The notes below the pieces were generated by a model. That model saw only the letters and a list, made by a program, of their open reading frames with translations, had not been told where the DNA came from and made no database searches. A program made the position numbers and the translations under genes. From positions 1 through 35,663 of the forward strand of contig CAZKKV010000007.1 in NCBI GenBank assembly GCA_964553705.1: a DNA stretch of 35,663 nt, read 5' to 3'. This DNA comes from CAYXNZ01 sp964553705 (GTDB taxonomy: Bacteria; Patescibacteriota; Patescibacteriia; Patescibacteriales; GWC2-42-12). Numbering within the stretch: position 1 is the stretch's first letter; the number at the start of each line of letters is the position of its first letter. Below, one piece after another: positions 14,070 to 22,281 of this stretch.

Positions 14070-15539
14070 CTAAATATTTGGTTTTTTATCATTCCAATCT
14101 GTTGCTTTTTCATAATTATGTCCGACTCTAAATAATACTGCCTCGTCAAACCTTCTGCCAATAAGGTGCAGACCAACAGGTAGGCCTTCAGCAAAACCGC
14201 AGTTAATTGATATAGCTGGCAAACCAGACAAAGAAGCGCCGGTAACAAAAATATCTTCTAAATACATTTTTAATGGATCATTGGCCTGCTCGCCAATTTT
14301 GAAAGCCGTATGAGGCGAAGTTGGCGTTAATAACAAATCAACTTTTTCTAAAACTTGATCAAATTCATCCCTGATAATCGTCCGGACTTTTTGCGCTTGC
14401 AAATAATAAGCATCGTAATAACCAGCTGACAATGCATATGTACCAAGCATAATTCTCCTTTTTGCCTCTGGTCCAAAACCATGCCCTCGGCTTTTTTTAT
14501 AAATAGACATTAAATCAGTTTCTTTGACTTGACTATTACTGGCTTCACTGTAGCCATATCTGATGCCGTCAAATCTAGCTAAGTTAGAACTAACTTCTGA
14601 CGGAGTAATTATATAATAAGCAGGTACGCCATATTTTGTGTGTGGCAAACTTACTTCAACAAACTCCGCTCCTAATTCTTTCATTTTTTCTATTGCTTTT
14701 TGTATGGCGTGGCTAACTCCTATCTCTATTCCATCAATAAAATATTCCTTAGGTAAGCCAATTCTCAAGCCTTTTAGGTCTAGTTTAATCACTTTCTCAT
14801 ATTTGCCAAGTGCTTCGTCAACTGTCGTGCTGTCAAATTCATCAACGCCTTCTATTACCGCAAGAACTAGGCTAGCATCCTCAACTATTTTGGCTAACGG
14901 ACCTGGTACGTCAGTTGAGCTAGTCATCGCTATTAGTCCAAAGCGTGAAGATCTGCCATAAGTCGGTTTCATTCCAGTTACTCCGCAAAAACCAGCTGGA
15001 CACCTAATTGAACCGCCAGTATCCGTACCCAAAGCAAACAAACACATATCAGCTGCGACTGCCGCTGCCGAACCACCAGATGAGCCACCTGGTACGCGCT
15101 CCAAATCCCACGGATTATGCGTTGGCCCAAAAGCGGAATTCTCTGTTGACGCTCCGTGAGCAAATTCGTCAAGATTGGTTTTGCCCAATAATACTGCGCC
15201 AGCCGTTCTTAATTTTTTAATAATCGTTGCGTCAAAAGGCGCTATGTAATTTTCCAAAATTTTAGAAGCGGCCGTTGTCTTCACGCTCTTGGTTAAAATA
15301 TTATCTTTGGCTAAATACGGAATACCCAATAAATTTCCGCACTCACCTTTTGTGCGTCTTTCATCAGCTTTTTTTGCTTCAACCAAAGCCTTTTTTTCGC
15401 AAACCGTTAAACACGCTTTTATTTGGGGGTCAACCTTTTTAATACGCGCCAAACAAGCTTCAGTTAATTCAACTGAAGTTATTTCTTTTTTATCTAGTTT
15501 ATTTAGCGCTTGCTTTATAGTTAGTTCGTTTAATTTCAT
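14070..15539 (-). CDS. gatA: Asp-tRNA(Asn)/Glu-tRNA(Gln) amidotransferase subunit A
   Basis: 489 aa amidase that releases ammonia from glutamine for tRNA-dependent amidation. The Ser-cisSer-Lys triad is present: K78 (GIPYLAKDN), S153 (PGGSSGGSAAA) and S177 (ALGTDTGGSIRCPAGFCG). Usual length for GatA, ATG start, 20 bases downstream of gatC. The synthetase-like subunit GatB is not in this window and must be encoded elsewhere for a working GatCAB. Confidence 0.97.
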   Translation of the reverse strand: MKLNELTIKQALNKLDKKEITSVELTEACLARIKKVDPQIKACLTVCEKKALVEAKKADERRTKGECGNLLGIPYLAKDNILTKSVKTTAASKILENYIAPFDATIIKKLRTAGAVLLGKTNLDEFAHGASTENSAFGPTHNPWDLERVPGGSSGGSAAAVAADMCLFALGTDTGGSIRCPAGFCGVTGMKPTYGRSSRFGLIAMTSSTDVPGPLAKIVEDASLVLAVIEGVDEFDSTTVDEALGKYEKVIKLDLKGLRIGLPKEYFIDGIEIGVSHAIQKAIEKMKELGAEFVEVSLPHTKYGVPAYYIITPSEVSSNLARFDGIRYGYSEASNSQVKETDLMSIYKKSRGHGFGPEAKRRIMLGTYALSAGYYDAYYLQAQKVRTIIRDEFDQVLEKVDLLLTPTSPHTAFKIGEQANDPLKMYLEDIFVTGASLSGLPAISINCGFAEGLPVGLHLIGRRFDEAVLFRVGHNYEKATDWNDKKPNI

Positions 15540-15559
15540 TTATATTAATTTGCTATGAA

Positions 15560-15853
15560 TTATTTTAATACCCGTTTTACTTTTACTTGGTTACCCTCTA
15601 ATTCTGGCGCCTGATTTAATGATTCTTTTTTTTCTTCATTATCCCATTCTATAACTTCGTCTTCACGAACAATATTAATCAAACCTGTTACTTGAGCTGT
15701 CGGTTCCGTATTACTAGTATCAACTTCTTGCAATTGATCTATGTAGTCTAATACTTGCGCCAGCTGACTGCCGTATTTTTTTAATTCTTCATCACTTAAT
15801 TCTAATCTGGCCAAATCAGCGATATGTTTTATTTTTTCTTTTGCTATCTCCAT
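15560..15853 (-). CDS. gatC: Asp-tRNA(Asn)/Glu-tRNA(Gln) amidotransferase subunit C
   Basis: 97 aa, the small structural subunit that wraps GatA and GatB. The diagnostic N-terminus is IKHIADLARLELSDEELKKYG, then QLAQVLDYIDQLQEVDTSNTEPTA; the C-terminal tail with REDEV fits the family. It lies directly upstream of gatA in one operon, after a 91-base repeat-bearing spacer behind ligA. Confidence 0.95.
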   Translation of the reverse strand: MEIAKEKIKHIADLARLELSDEELKKYGSQLAQVLDYIDQLQEVDTSNTEPTAQVTGLINIVREDEVIEWDNEEKKESLNQAPELEGNQVKVKRVLK

Positions 15854-15865
15854 ATTTTTAGCTAC

Positions 15866-15898
15866 TAGATTCCCGCTTTCGCGAGAATAACAATGATA
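15866..15898. repeat. dRS3-like 20-base inverted repeat between ligA and gatC
   Basis: ATTCCCGCTTTCGCGAGAAT (15869-15888) is an imperfect palindrome of the ATTCCC-N8-GGGAAT type, flanked by CTAG and AACAATGA. It resembles dRS3-type repeats described in Neisseria and similar elements of other bacteria. AATTCGTAATTC (15903-15916) lies next to it, so this spacer is a repeat cluster. Confidence 0.6.
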
Positions 15899-15944
15899 AA
15901 TAAAATTCGTAATTCAAAACTGATTATCAGTCCCAATCTACGAG

Positions 15945-18110
15945 CTATGTATTACGAGTTATAAATTTCAAAAACTCCTCCTCGTTCATAGTCTTAACTC
16001 CCAGCTTTACCGCCTTGTCATGCTTACTCCCCGGCTCTTTACCAACCACAACATAATCTATTTTTTTGCTAACAGCCGACGAAATGTTTCCGCCCAACTC
16101 TCTTATCTTAACTTTCGCCTCTTCTCTTGTCAAACCATTCAATGTTCCGGTTAAAACAAACGTTTTTCCATTTAATTCTTCGCTTTGATGGCTTGTTTGG
16201 CTAATTTTTAATATTATTCCAACTTTTTCTAATTCCTGCAGAAGTCGCAAATTTTTATCGTTATGAAACCAATCGTAGATACTTTTTGCTACAATCGGTC
16301 CAATATCTGGTAATTTCTCTAACTTCTCAATACTTAATTTTTGAAAATATTTTATCAGCTCCTTAATTTGTAGTTTATAATTTGTGGTTTTAAATTGCTT
16401 TGCCAAAAGTAAAGCATTCTCCTCGCCAACATGCCTAATACCCAAACCAAAAATAAAACGAGCTAAGTCTGCCTCTTTTTTACCAGCAATTGCTGCAATC
16501 AAATTCTCCGCTGATTTATCAGCAAATCGTTCAAGCGGTTTCAAATCCCCTACTTCTAGTTTATAAAAATCACTCACATCTCGAACTAATTTTTCTTTAA
16601 TCAATTGCTCAATAATTCTCGGTCCAAGACCTTCGATGTCCATAGTATTTCTACTGGCCCAATGAACAAGTCGGCGTAAATTAACCGCATAGCATTCTTT
16701 ATTAGTACATCGATAAGCGACTTCACCTAGTATTTTTTCCGCTCGACCACCACACATTGGACATTGTTTAGGAATTGTAATTTCTTGTTCACTACCATCT
16801 CTTAAATTAGCTAAGGTTTCCACAATCTTTGGTATAACATCGCCAGCTCTTTCTAGAATTACTGTATCGCCAATTTTTATCTTTAGTCTTTTTATTTCAT
16901 CCATATTGTGAAGAGTCGCCCGACTAACCACTACACCACCGACTCTGACTGGCAACAAAATTGCTGTCGGCGTTAAAATGCCGGTTCGACCAACTTGCCA
17001 AACAACGTCTTCTAGTTTTGTTGTCGCTTGTTCAGCAGCAAATTTAAAAGCCATCATATAACGCGGTCCCTTACCTATAACTCCTAGTTTTGGCCAAAGC
17101 GACAAATCATTAACTACTACTACCACGCCGTCGCATTCAAAGGGAACTTTTTCTCTACTCTTCTCCCAATAGTCATGGAATTTTATTGCTTCATCTAGAT
17201 TTTTGACGTATTTATTCTGACTCAACGTTTTGAATCCAAGCAGTTTAGCCAAAAGATGTTCTTGCTTATGCTGATTAAATTTTATTTCTTCACCATTACT
17301 ATCGCGAACAATTAAAGCATAAACATAAAAATCCAGTTTTCTTTCCGCAGTTATTTTTGAATCCAATTGTCTAATTGAGCCTGCAGCGGCATTTCGTGGA
17401 TTGGCTAACAGCGATTTATTCTGCTTTTTATATTTTTTGTTTAATTCTGTAAAAACACGGCTAGACATTATTGCTTCGCCACGCGCTTCTATCTTACCCA
17501 TTTCTACTGCTCTAATAATCTCCGTCACTATTTTCTTATCCAAACCAATTTCGACTAATTCTTTATAACTTGGCACTCTCAAAGACAACGGAATAGATTC
17601 AATTGTTTTCAAATTCTGTGTTACATTCTCACCTGTTTGACCATCACCTCTAGTAGCACCTTGCACAAAACTACTTTTTTTGTAAATTAAAGACATGGCC
17701 AAACCATCCATTTTTAATTCACAATAATAGTCAAAAACCCCTCTTTTTTCTTTACCCCCCTCTCTTTTATAAGGAGAGGGTTGGGGTGAGGTAGAAAAAA
17801 GAATTTTAATCAACCTGTTTTCCCACTCCTTCATTTCTTGATTACTAAAAGCGTCAAATAATGAAGTCATCGCTGTTTGATGTTTAACTTTTTCAAATTT
17901 TCCCAACGGCTCGCCACCGACCCTTTGCGTCGGCGAATCAGAAGTAACGAATTCTGGAAACTGCCTTTCTAGTTTTTCTAATTCATTTTTCAAACTGTCA
18001 TTAGCACCGTCACTGATTTCTGGCTTATCCAAAACATGATAAAGATAACGATGATATTCTATCTCCTTTATCAACTTTTCTATTCTTTTTTTTGCCTCTG
18101 CTTTATCCAT
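15945..18110 (-). CDS. ligA: NAD-dependent DNA ligase LigA
   Basis: 721 aa, slightly long for LigA. NAD-binding Ia region YHRYLYHVLDKPEISD. Adenylation site CELKMDGLAMS with catalytic K133, and GDGQTGENVTQNLKTI. OB fold, then a Cys4 zinc finger (CPMCGG ... CTNKEC), HhH repeats (HWASRNTMDIEGLGPRII, FGLGIRHVGEENALLLA, LEKLPDIGPIVAKSIYDW) and a C-terminal BRCT domain (GKTFVLTGTLNGLTREEAK ... KKIDYVVVGKEPGSKHDKA). Two stretches foreign to the family are kept in frame: residues ~106-124 (STSPQPSPYKREGG...), just before the catalytic motif, and 577-583 (NYKLQIK) in the HhH region. Both match short repeat elements. It starts 17 bases after the PilX-type gene. Confidence 0.96.
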   Translation of the reverse strand: MDKAEAKKRIEKLIKEIEYHRYLYHVLDKPEISDGANDSLKNELEKLERQFPEFVTSDSPTQRVGGEPLGKFEKVKHQTAMTSLFDAFSNQEMKEWENRLIKILFSTSPQPSPYKREGGKEKRGVFDYYCELKMDGLAMSLIYKKSSFVQGATRGDGQTGENVTQNLKTIESIPLSLRVPSYKELVEIGLDKKIVTEIIRAVEMGKIEARGEAIMSSRVFTELNKKYKKQNKSLLANPRNAAAGSIRQLDSKITAERKLDFYVYALIVRDSNGEEIKFNQHKQEHLLAKLLGFKTLSQNKYVKNLDEAIKFHDYWEKSREKVPFECDGVVVVVNDLSLWPKLGVIGKGPRYMMAFKFAAEQATTKLEDVVWQVGRTGILTPTAILLPVRVGGVVVSRATLHNMDEIKRLKIKIGDTVILERAGDVIPKIVETLANLRDGSEQEITIPKQCPMCGGRAEKILGEVAYRCTNKECYAVNLRRLVHWASRNTMDIEGLGPRIIEQLIKEKLVRDVSDFYKLEVGDLKPLERFADKSAENLIAAIAGKKEADLARFIFGLGIRHVGEENALLLAKQFKTTNYKLQIKELIKYFQKLSIEKLEKLPDIGPIVAKSIYDWFHNDKNLRLLQELEKVGIILKISQTSHQSEELNGKTFVLTGTLNGLTREEAKVKIRELGGNISSAVSKKIDYVVVGKEPGSKHDKAVKLGVKTMNEEEFLKFITRNT
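16362..16390. repeat. AATTATAAACTACAAATT repeat inside ligA
   Basis: On the minus strand it encodes NYKLQIK (residues 577-583), a spacer absent from typical LigA between the HhH motifs. The peptide NYKLQITNYE in pilD is encoded by the same repeat family. Confidence 0.5.
17739..17795. repeat. palindromic repeat inserted in frame in ligA
   Basis: The core palindrome is CCCTCTC (17758-17764) / GAGAGGG (17774-17780), followed by TTGGGGTGAGG. On the minus strand it reads CCTCACCCCAACCCTCTCC..., the pattern of a widespread palindromic element that gives TSPQPSPYKREGG-like peptides when translated. It covers LigA residues ~106-124, nine residues before catalytic K133, and does not break the frame. 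Confidence 0.7.
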
Positions 18111-18127
18111 AATTATTTGCTATTTTC

Positions 18128-18532
18128 CTATTCACTTTGATAAGTAAATGCCGTTTCAACCACTCGATACACTCCTTGAAAAACACCGATTGAAGTAAAA
18201 GTCACTAATGGTGATGAGCTAGCATAATCAACATGATACACACTATCATTACTCAATTCATCACTAAAAAGATTATCTTGATCTTCGTCTTGCAAAAAAC
18301 TATTTTTTCTTATCTCCCAAAGAGATCTTTCTGCCCCAGCTTCAGCGGCAAAATACGCTTTAGCCGAATATGACTGCAATCGACCTACTTTTATGCTATT
18401 AACAATTAAATCAGCTGCAATCAAAGATATAGTTAAAGCGCCAGTTAAAATCAATAGTGTCATCATCAAAGCTGTCCCCTTTTTTCTATCTCTTATTAAT
18501 TTTATATTATTAAAAATTAGTCTCGTTATCAT
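18128..18532 (-). CDS. PilX-type minor pilin/pilus assembly protein
   Basis: 134 aa. The N-terminus RDRKKGTALMMTLLILTGALTISLIAADLI matches the PilX_N pattern (basic residues, G-x-A-L, hydrophobic helix, no Glu at position 5), followed by AKAYFAAEAGAERSLWEI, typical of PilX/GspK-like proteins. Last gene of the minor-pilin block FimT-PilV-PilW-PilX; the preceding PilW-type stop is 4 bases upstream of its ATG. Probably part of the initiating tip complex of the pilus (inference from other T4P systems). Confidence 0.8.
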   Translation of the reverse strand: MITRLIFNNIKLIRDRKKGTALMMTLLILTGALTISLIAADLIVNSIKVGRLQSYSAKAYFAAEAGAERSLWEIRKNSFLQDEDQDNLFSDELSNDSVYHVDYASSSPLVTFTSIGVFQGVYRVVETAFTYQSE

Positions 18533-18536
18533 ATTT

Positions 18537-19127
18537 TTACTCGTAATATCTAGACGAAATAGTCGTTTGTATAGTTGTTGTGGCCATATGAATTTTTTTA
18601 CCTATTGGTACTATGTCCATGCTTACTACGACTATTGGTTGTGTATTTATTGCCTCAGCGATAGTATTATCACTAATTAAAAATTTTAAATTTTCTGCTT
18701 GTATGTTATTTGATGTCAAGTAACCGGCATTGTCTCCGCGCTGAATTTTTAATCTCGATATACCTTCATCTTCTTCTAAATAATAAATTGTGCACTCGTT
18801 ATCTTTATTTTTAAAATAAAGCGCTTCGCCCAATGTATTCGATGTCTTATTATAAACTCGATTATCTGCTACAACTCCAAATATTTCATCGCACTCATTG
18901 TTGGTTCCCTGAGTCATTCTGATTTCTTTTGATATAATTTCTAAAATATAACGCATATTTGATTGCACATTATCACTGGCGATAGCGCTTCTCTGTCCTT
19001 CAATCACCAGCTTAAAAATTTGCATCGCTGATAACATAATCACTGAAAAAATAGTAACTGCTGTCAATAACTCCATCAACGTTACTCCTGATTTGTCACT
19101 TTTCAATTTATTAATCACCTTAATCAT
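18537..19127 (-). CDS. PilW-type minor pilin (prepilin)
   Basis: 196 aa prepilin. Class III signal DKSG14|V15TLMEL with E19 at mature position 5, then a hydrophobic helix (LTAVTIFSVIMLSAMQIFKL). The C-terminal globular domain is beta-rich (ALYFKNKDNECTIYYLEEDE). Size and position between PilV- and PilX-type genes support the PilW/PilJ family. Processed by the PilD encoded at 24383-25180. Confidence 0.8.
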   Translation of the reverse strand: MIKVINKLKSDKSGVTLMELLTAVTIFSVIMLSAMQIFKLVIEGQRSAIASDNVQSNMRYILEIISKEIRMTQGTNNECDEIFGVVADNRVYNKTSNTLGEALYFKNKDNECTIYYLEEDEGISRLKIQRGDNAGYLTSNNIQAENLKFLISDNTIAEAINTQPIVVVSMDIVPIGKKIHMATTTIQTTISSRYYE

Positions 19128-19176
19128 CCTAATAATCTTAATTATCTTTAAAATTTCAAATAATTCTGACGTTTAA

Positions 19177-19686
19177 TTATCGCCAATCATACAAAATAGT
19201 ATCAGCTTGATATTGATGTGTTTTCCCTCGACTACTCCATTGGACTATACTGCTAACTGTGAAAGAATTAATGTCAGTGTTATTTATTTCAATAACTCGA
19301 CTAAAAATTGTTTCTTCGCCTTCACCGTGGATATAAAAACCGTTATCTTTTTTTAATTTAGCCAACTCACTATTAATATCAGTAACCGAAGTAATACTTA
19401 CGTCAACGCCGTCAAAATAAATCGTAATAGTATTACTGCCTCCTTCTATTACTAGACCATTGCCGAACCATTCTACTTCAACCCAATTTTCATCTCTAAT
19501 ATTTCTTGTTAATTCCAATCCCTCTTGAGCCAATTGTGAAGCAACTAGAACGTCTTCATTAAAATTTTTAACTTGTATGTTTTGCGTAACTAATGATAAA
19601 ACGCCAATCAATCCTATGGAAATTATAAAAATAACAGCAATTATTTCAATTAAACTAAAACCTAAATTGTGATTATTTTGTTTCAT
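19177..19686 (-). CDS. PilV-type minor pilin (prepilin)
   Basis: 169 aa. Prepilin site NLG9|F10SLIE (E14), followed by a long hydrophobic helix IIAVIFIISIGLIGVLSLVTQNI and the PilV/GspI-like VASQLAQEGLELTRNIRDENW, a signature of this minor pilin class in CPR loci. The C-terminal domain contains SFTVSSIVQWSSRGKTHQY. Part of the four-gene minor-pilin block. Confidence 0.85.
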   Translation of the reverse strand: MKQNNHNLGFSLIEIIAVIFIISIGLIGVLSLVTQNIQVKNFNEDVLVASQLAQEGLELTRNIRDENWVEVEWFGNGLVIEGGSNTITIYFDGVDVSITSVTDINSELAKLKKDNGFYIHGEGEETIFSRVIEINNTDINSFTVSSIVQWSSRGKTHQYQADTILYDWR

Positions 19687-19695
19687 TTCTTTACT

Positions 19696-20241
19696 TTAAT
19701 TTTCAACATCTACAACACCCAAAAAATTTATTGCTATATTTTTTTCACTTTCACCGTCTGACAATGTAATATTGAATGCTTGTCCTGATTCACCATTGAA
19801 ATAAACTGTTGGATTTGGTGGTAAAAAAATAATATCAAGACTATTGTCTAAATCTATGTTGCTAATTACTACATTGGTCATACTTATATTCTTTGCACCC
19901 ATGGTCTCATCAGCTTCACCAATATTATATTCTTTATCTCCATTATCATCAGCAAATATAATATAACCAGATTCTCCTTCTACTAAATGTATACCCCATC
20001 CACCCAAAGGAATATTGTCAACGCCGTATTCTTCCAAGCTTAAGCTTTTACTTTGCGCCAAATGAATATCGCTCAGCATCTTTTGCGCCACCATATTGAT
20101 CTCTGATCTTTTATTAATCGCATGGTAATTTGCCAAAAAAAGCCCGGTCAAAAGAACGACAATAGACACACTAACTATCATTTCCACTATAGTAAAGCCA
20201 TTTTGATTTTTTAAAAAATTATAATATTTTATTTCGCTCAT
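19696..20241 (-). CDS. FimT/GspH-type minor pilin (prepilin)
   Basis: 181 aa. Prepilin site NQNG15|F16TIVE (E20), hydrophobic helix MIVSVSIVVLLTGLFLANYHAI, then the FimT/GspH-like segment AQKMLSDIHLAQSKSLS and a beta domain with WGIHLVEGESGYIIFADDNGD. The ATG follows a perfect 10-base-pair hairpin (20250-20277) by 8 bases. First gene of the minor-pilin block. Confidence 0.85.
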   Translation of the reverse strand: MSEIKYYNFLKNQNGFTIVEMIVSVSIVVLLTGLFLANYHAINKRSEINMVAQKMLSDIHLAQSKSLSLEEYGVDNIPLGGWGIHLVEGESGYIIFADDNGDKEYNIGEADETMGAKNISMTNVVISNIDLDNSLDIIFLPPNPTVYFNGESGQAFNITLSDGESEKNIAINFLGVVDVEN

Positions 20242-20249
20242 ATTTCCAA

Positions 20250-20277
20250 ATCAGCGTGGAAGTTGAGCCACGCTGAT
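20250..20277 (-). promoter_or_regulatory. perfect hairpin just upstream of the FimT-type gene
   Basis: ATCAGCGTGG (20250-20259) and CCACGCTGAT (20268-20277) pair perfectly around an 8-base loop. On the minus strand it ends 8 bases before the ATG at 20241 and has no T-run after it. It could be an attenuator, an mRNA processing/stability stem or a control on ribosome access between the surface-protein gene and the minor pilins. Confidence 0.5.
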
Positions 20278-20297
20278 AAAAATTATTTTTATAGTTT

Positions 20298-21554
20298 TTA
20301 ATTAGCTTTTGTCTCTGTCCAGATTGGCAAAGACACGTTTATATCAATTATTTGACTCTGATCACAATAATAATCGTCACTGTCTATAGCAGTCAAACTA
20401 ATACTTTGATTTCCAGAAGAACCAAAGATAATAGTCGGAGTAGAGATAGCACTATTATTTATACTAGCATCTGCTGGTATTTGCCAAAACCATTCCTCTA
20501 TACTAGAACCACCGTAAGGCGTAGTGGCGTCAACAAAAACAGTCTTTTCGCCAACACTCGGACGAGCAGGCAACCAACTAAAATCAACGTTTGGGAATTC
20601 ATGTTTATAAACAGTAAAGGTTAAACTGTTTTTGTCATCGTTGTCGGTATCACTGACGCTATCATATTGTATCCAATCGGAAGATGCACCGTTGTCGTCC
20701 CAAACTTTTATCCACCAATAATAAGCCACATCGTAATCCAAGTAATCAGAAGTTAAAGAATACTGAACTGCGCTACTGTCTATCTTGCCAGTGTCCAGAA
20801 TCGAGTCCGCCATATCTGAATCGTCATCAACTACAATCTGAAAAGCGGTCTGGTATGAATCTGTATCAATATCACTGAATTCCCAGCGTAAAAAAGCCTG
20901 TCTGGCGCCCAGAGAGCAAGCATTGCCAAAATCCCAGTTCGGTGCAGAAAGATTTGTCGCCTCGGGCAACGAATTAATATCACCATGGACTACATAATTA
21001 GAAGTTGCACAAATACCAGAGTCTAAACAATTAAAACTAATCCAACCAACACCTGAATCATCACTGTTACCATTCCAGGCATAACCATAAAAATCACCAT
21101 TACTATCAATAGCCACTCCATTGTTCCATGCTCCACTCATTTTCAGCCAACCATCATCACCTAAAGATAAAAATTTTGCCCAGCCAGTCACGACGCCAGT
21201 CACGCTATTGTAGTTTACAAAATTTTGTGGATCCTCTGGATAAGGCCCAACTGGTGAAAAATCAATCCAGCCAGTATTAGCACCCCAAGCATAGCCAGAA
21301 AAATTTCCAGTATCTGAATCTACGTTAACACCATAATCAATCGTTCCACACGAACTATCATTTGAACAATTAAAACTAATCCAACCAAAATTTTCACTCC
21401 AAGCATAGCCAGACACATTGTCTCCCGAACTGGCTTCAACTTTTTTTATCATTTGGCTTTGTTCAAAATAAACAATCATCAAACTTAAACTAGTACCCAA
21501 GACAACAATACTGAGGGCTATCAACCAAGTTTTTAGTTTTAAAAATATTATCAT
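20298..21554 (-). CDS. surface protein with GYAW...GWI repeats and PKD-like domain
   Basis: 418 aa. N-terminal membrane/signal segment (WLIALSIVVLGTSLSLMIVYF). Four degenerate repeats follow: GYAWSENFGWISFNC (49-63), GYAWGANTGWIDFS (87-100), GWAKFLSLGDDGWLKMSG (~124-141) and GYAW...GVGWISFNC (157-176). The first and last units carry Cys. Residues ~197-315 contain WRFSDIDTDSYQTAFQIVVDD-like fibronectin-type strands, and a PKD-like domain lies at ~325-410 (PARPSVGEKTVFVDATTPYGG ... SLTAIDSD). The ATG overlaps the TGA of the preceding gene (ATGA), so the two are coupled. Such repeats are characteristic of CPR cell-surface or pilus-linked proteins; exact function unknown. Adhesion or structural support of the pilus is a guess. 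Confidence 0.75.
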   Translation of the reverse strand: MIIFLKLKTWLIALSIVVLGTSLSLMIVYFEQSQMIKKVEASSGDNVSGYAWSENFGWISFNCSNDSSCGTIDYGVNVDSDTGNFSGYAWGANTGWIDFSPVGPYPEDPQNFVNYNSVTGVVTGWAKFLSLGDDGWLKMSGAWNNGVAIDSNGDFYGYAWNGNSDDSGVGWISFNCLDSGICATSNYVVHGDINSLPEATNLSAPNWDFGNACSLGARQAFLRWEFSDIDTDSYQTAFQIVVDDDSDMADSILDTGKIDSSAVQYSLTSDYLDYDVAYYWWIKVWDDNGASSDWIQYDSVSDTDNDDKNSLTFTVYKHEFPNVDFSWLPARPSVGEKTVFVDATTPYGGSSIEEWFWQIPADASINNSAISTPTIIFGSSGNQSISLTAIDSDDYYCDQSQIIDINVSLPIWTETKAN

Positions 21555-22144
21555 AAAATATTTTGTATAAACTGAATAGTTATCGTTATTACATCAAATT
21601 CTTTTAGATTTTTTATATCTTCTCCTGCTTCAACATTAATTTGCGCGCCTACCTTAATATCGGATAAACTTGCTGCTTTTTTAGTAAATGGTTCTGGTGG
21701 CATAATCATTTCTTGATTTAATTCAGAATTTTCCATTTGTCTTTGCATCGTTAAATTAAATCCATTTAGTTCTTCCTGATATTCATTATTGTCTTTTTCT
21801 TCTAGTTGATAAATCTTTATGTTACTATCTATTTCAATGATTCTGTTATCTAAATCGGGGTCAGCTAAAGGTAATAGTGGTTGAATTTTTAAACTAATTT
21901 TATTTTCTTGAATTTGTTTGACTTCTCCGCTGACAGCGCTAATTTCCATACCTTCCATTATCGGCGCAAAACCAGTTTCTGCCAATCTTTGTTTAGCCGC
22001 TTCCCAGCCAGCTTGATAAGTGTTTTGTCCTACTGTATTATTCAAGCTTGTTTTATTCGTTGGTAAAGAAATAATATAACCCAGACAAAAAAAGACTATA
22101 GCAACGATAATAACAATCGTTATTAGTTGTTTTATTGAATACAT
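21551..22144 (-). CDS. membrane-anchored extracytoplasmic beta-domain protein
   Basis: 197 aa. One N-terminal TM (ITIVIIVAIVFFCLGYII), a Gln/Ala helix (TYQAGWEAAKQRLAETGF), then SAVSGEVKQIQENKISLKI ... DIKVGAQINVEAGEDI, the same GEV..I..N.I.L / I.VG..I pattern (DUF5666-like) as the proteins at 8969-9607, 9779-10534 and 10724-11647. A long loop with MIMPPEPFT separates the two halves. It is translationally coupled to the downstream GYAW surface protein. Function unknown. Confidence 0.7.
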   Translation of the reverse strand: MYSIKQLITIVIIVAIVFFCLGYIISLPTNKTSLNNTVGQNTYQAGWEAAKQRLAETGFAPIMEGMEISAVSGEVKQIQENKISLKIQPLLPLADPDLDNRIIEIDSNIKIYQLEEKDNNEYQEELNGFNLTMQRQMENSELNQEMIMPPEPFTKKAASLSDIKVGAQINVEAGEDIKNLKEFDVITITIQFIQNIL

Positions 22145-22175
22145 AATTTTTTATTTAATAAATTAATTTAAATCT

Positions 22176-22184
22176 ATAATAACA
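22176..22184 (-). promoter_or_regulatory. candidate extended -10 promoter before the 21551-22144 gene
   Basis: TGT followed by TATTAT on the minus strand (22176-22184), about 30 bases upstream of the ATG at 22144. No convincing -35. Confidence 0.3.
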
Positions 22185-22208
22185 GTTTAAAATACACTAC
22201 AACTACAT

Positions 22209-22281
22209 GAAAAAATAAACCAAGAGTTAAAACAGATAAGGTTATAGCAATTAAAAACTGTTTTTTTATAAATTTTAATTA
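22209..22281 (-). pseudogene. start-lost N-terminal fragment of the tail-protein family
   Basis: From 22281 downwards the minus strand repeats the 5' end of the two complete copies. It has the same leader AATTAAAATTTAT, then ATA in place of the ATG (22267-22269), a signal-peptide-like reading KKQFLIAITLSVLTLGLFF (against KKHFIIALFYSFLTLGLFF), and a perfectly shared TTTAACTCTTGG stretch. Homology stops after LGLFF. No long frame follows, so it is a remnant of a third copy. Confidence 0.75.
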
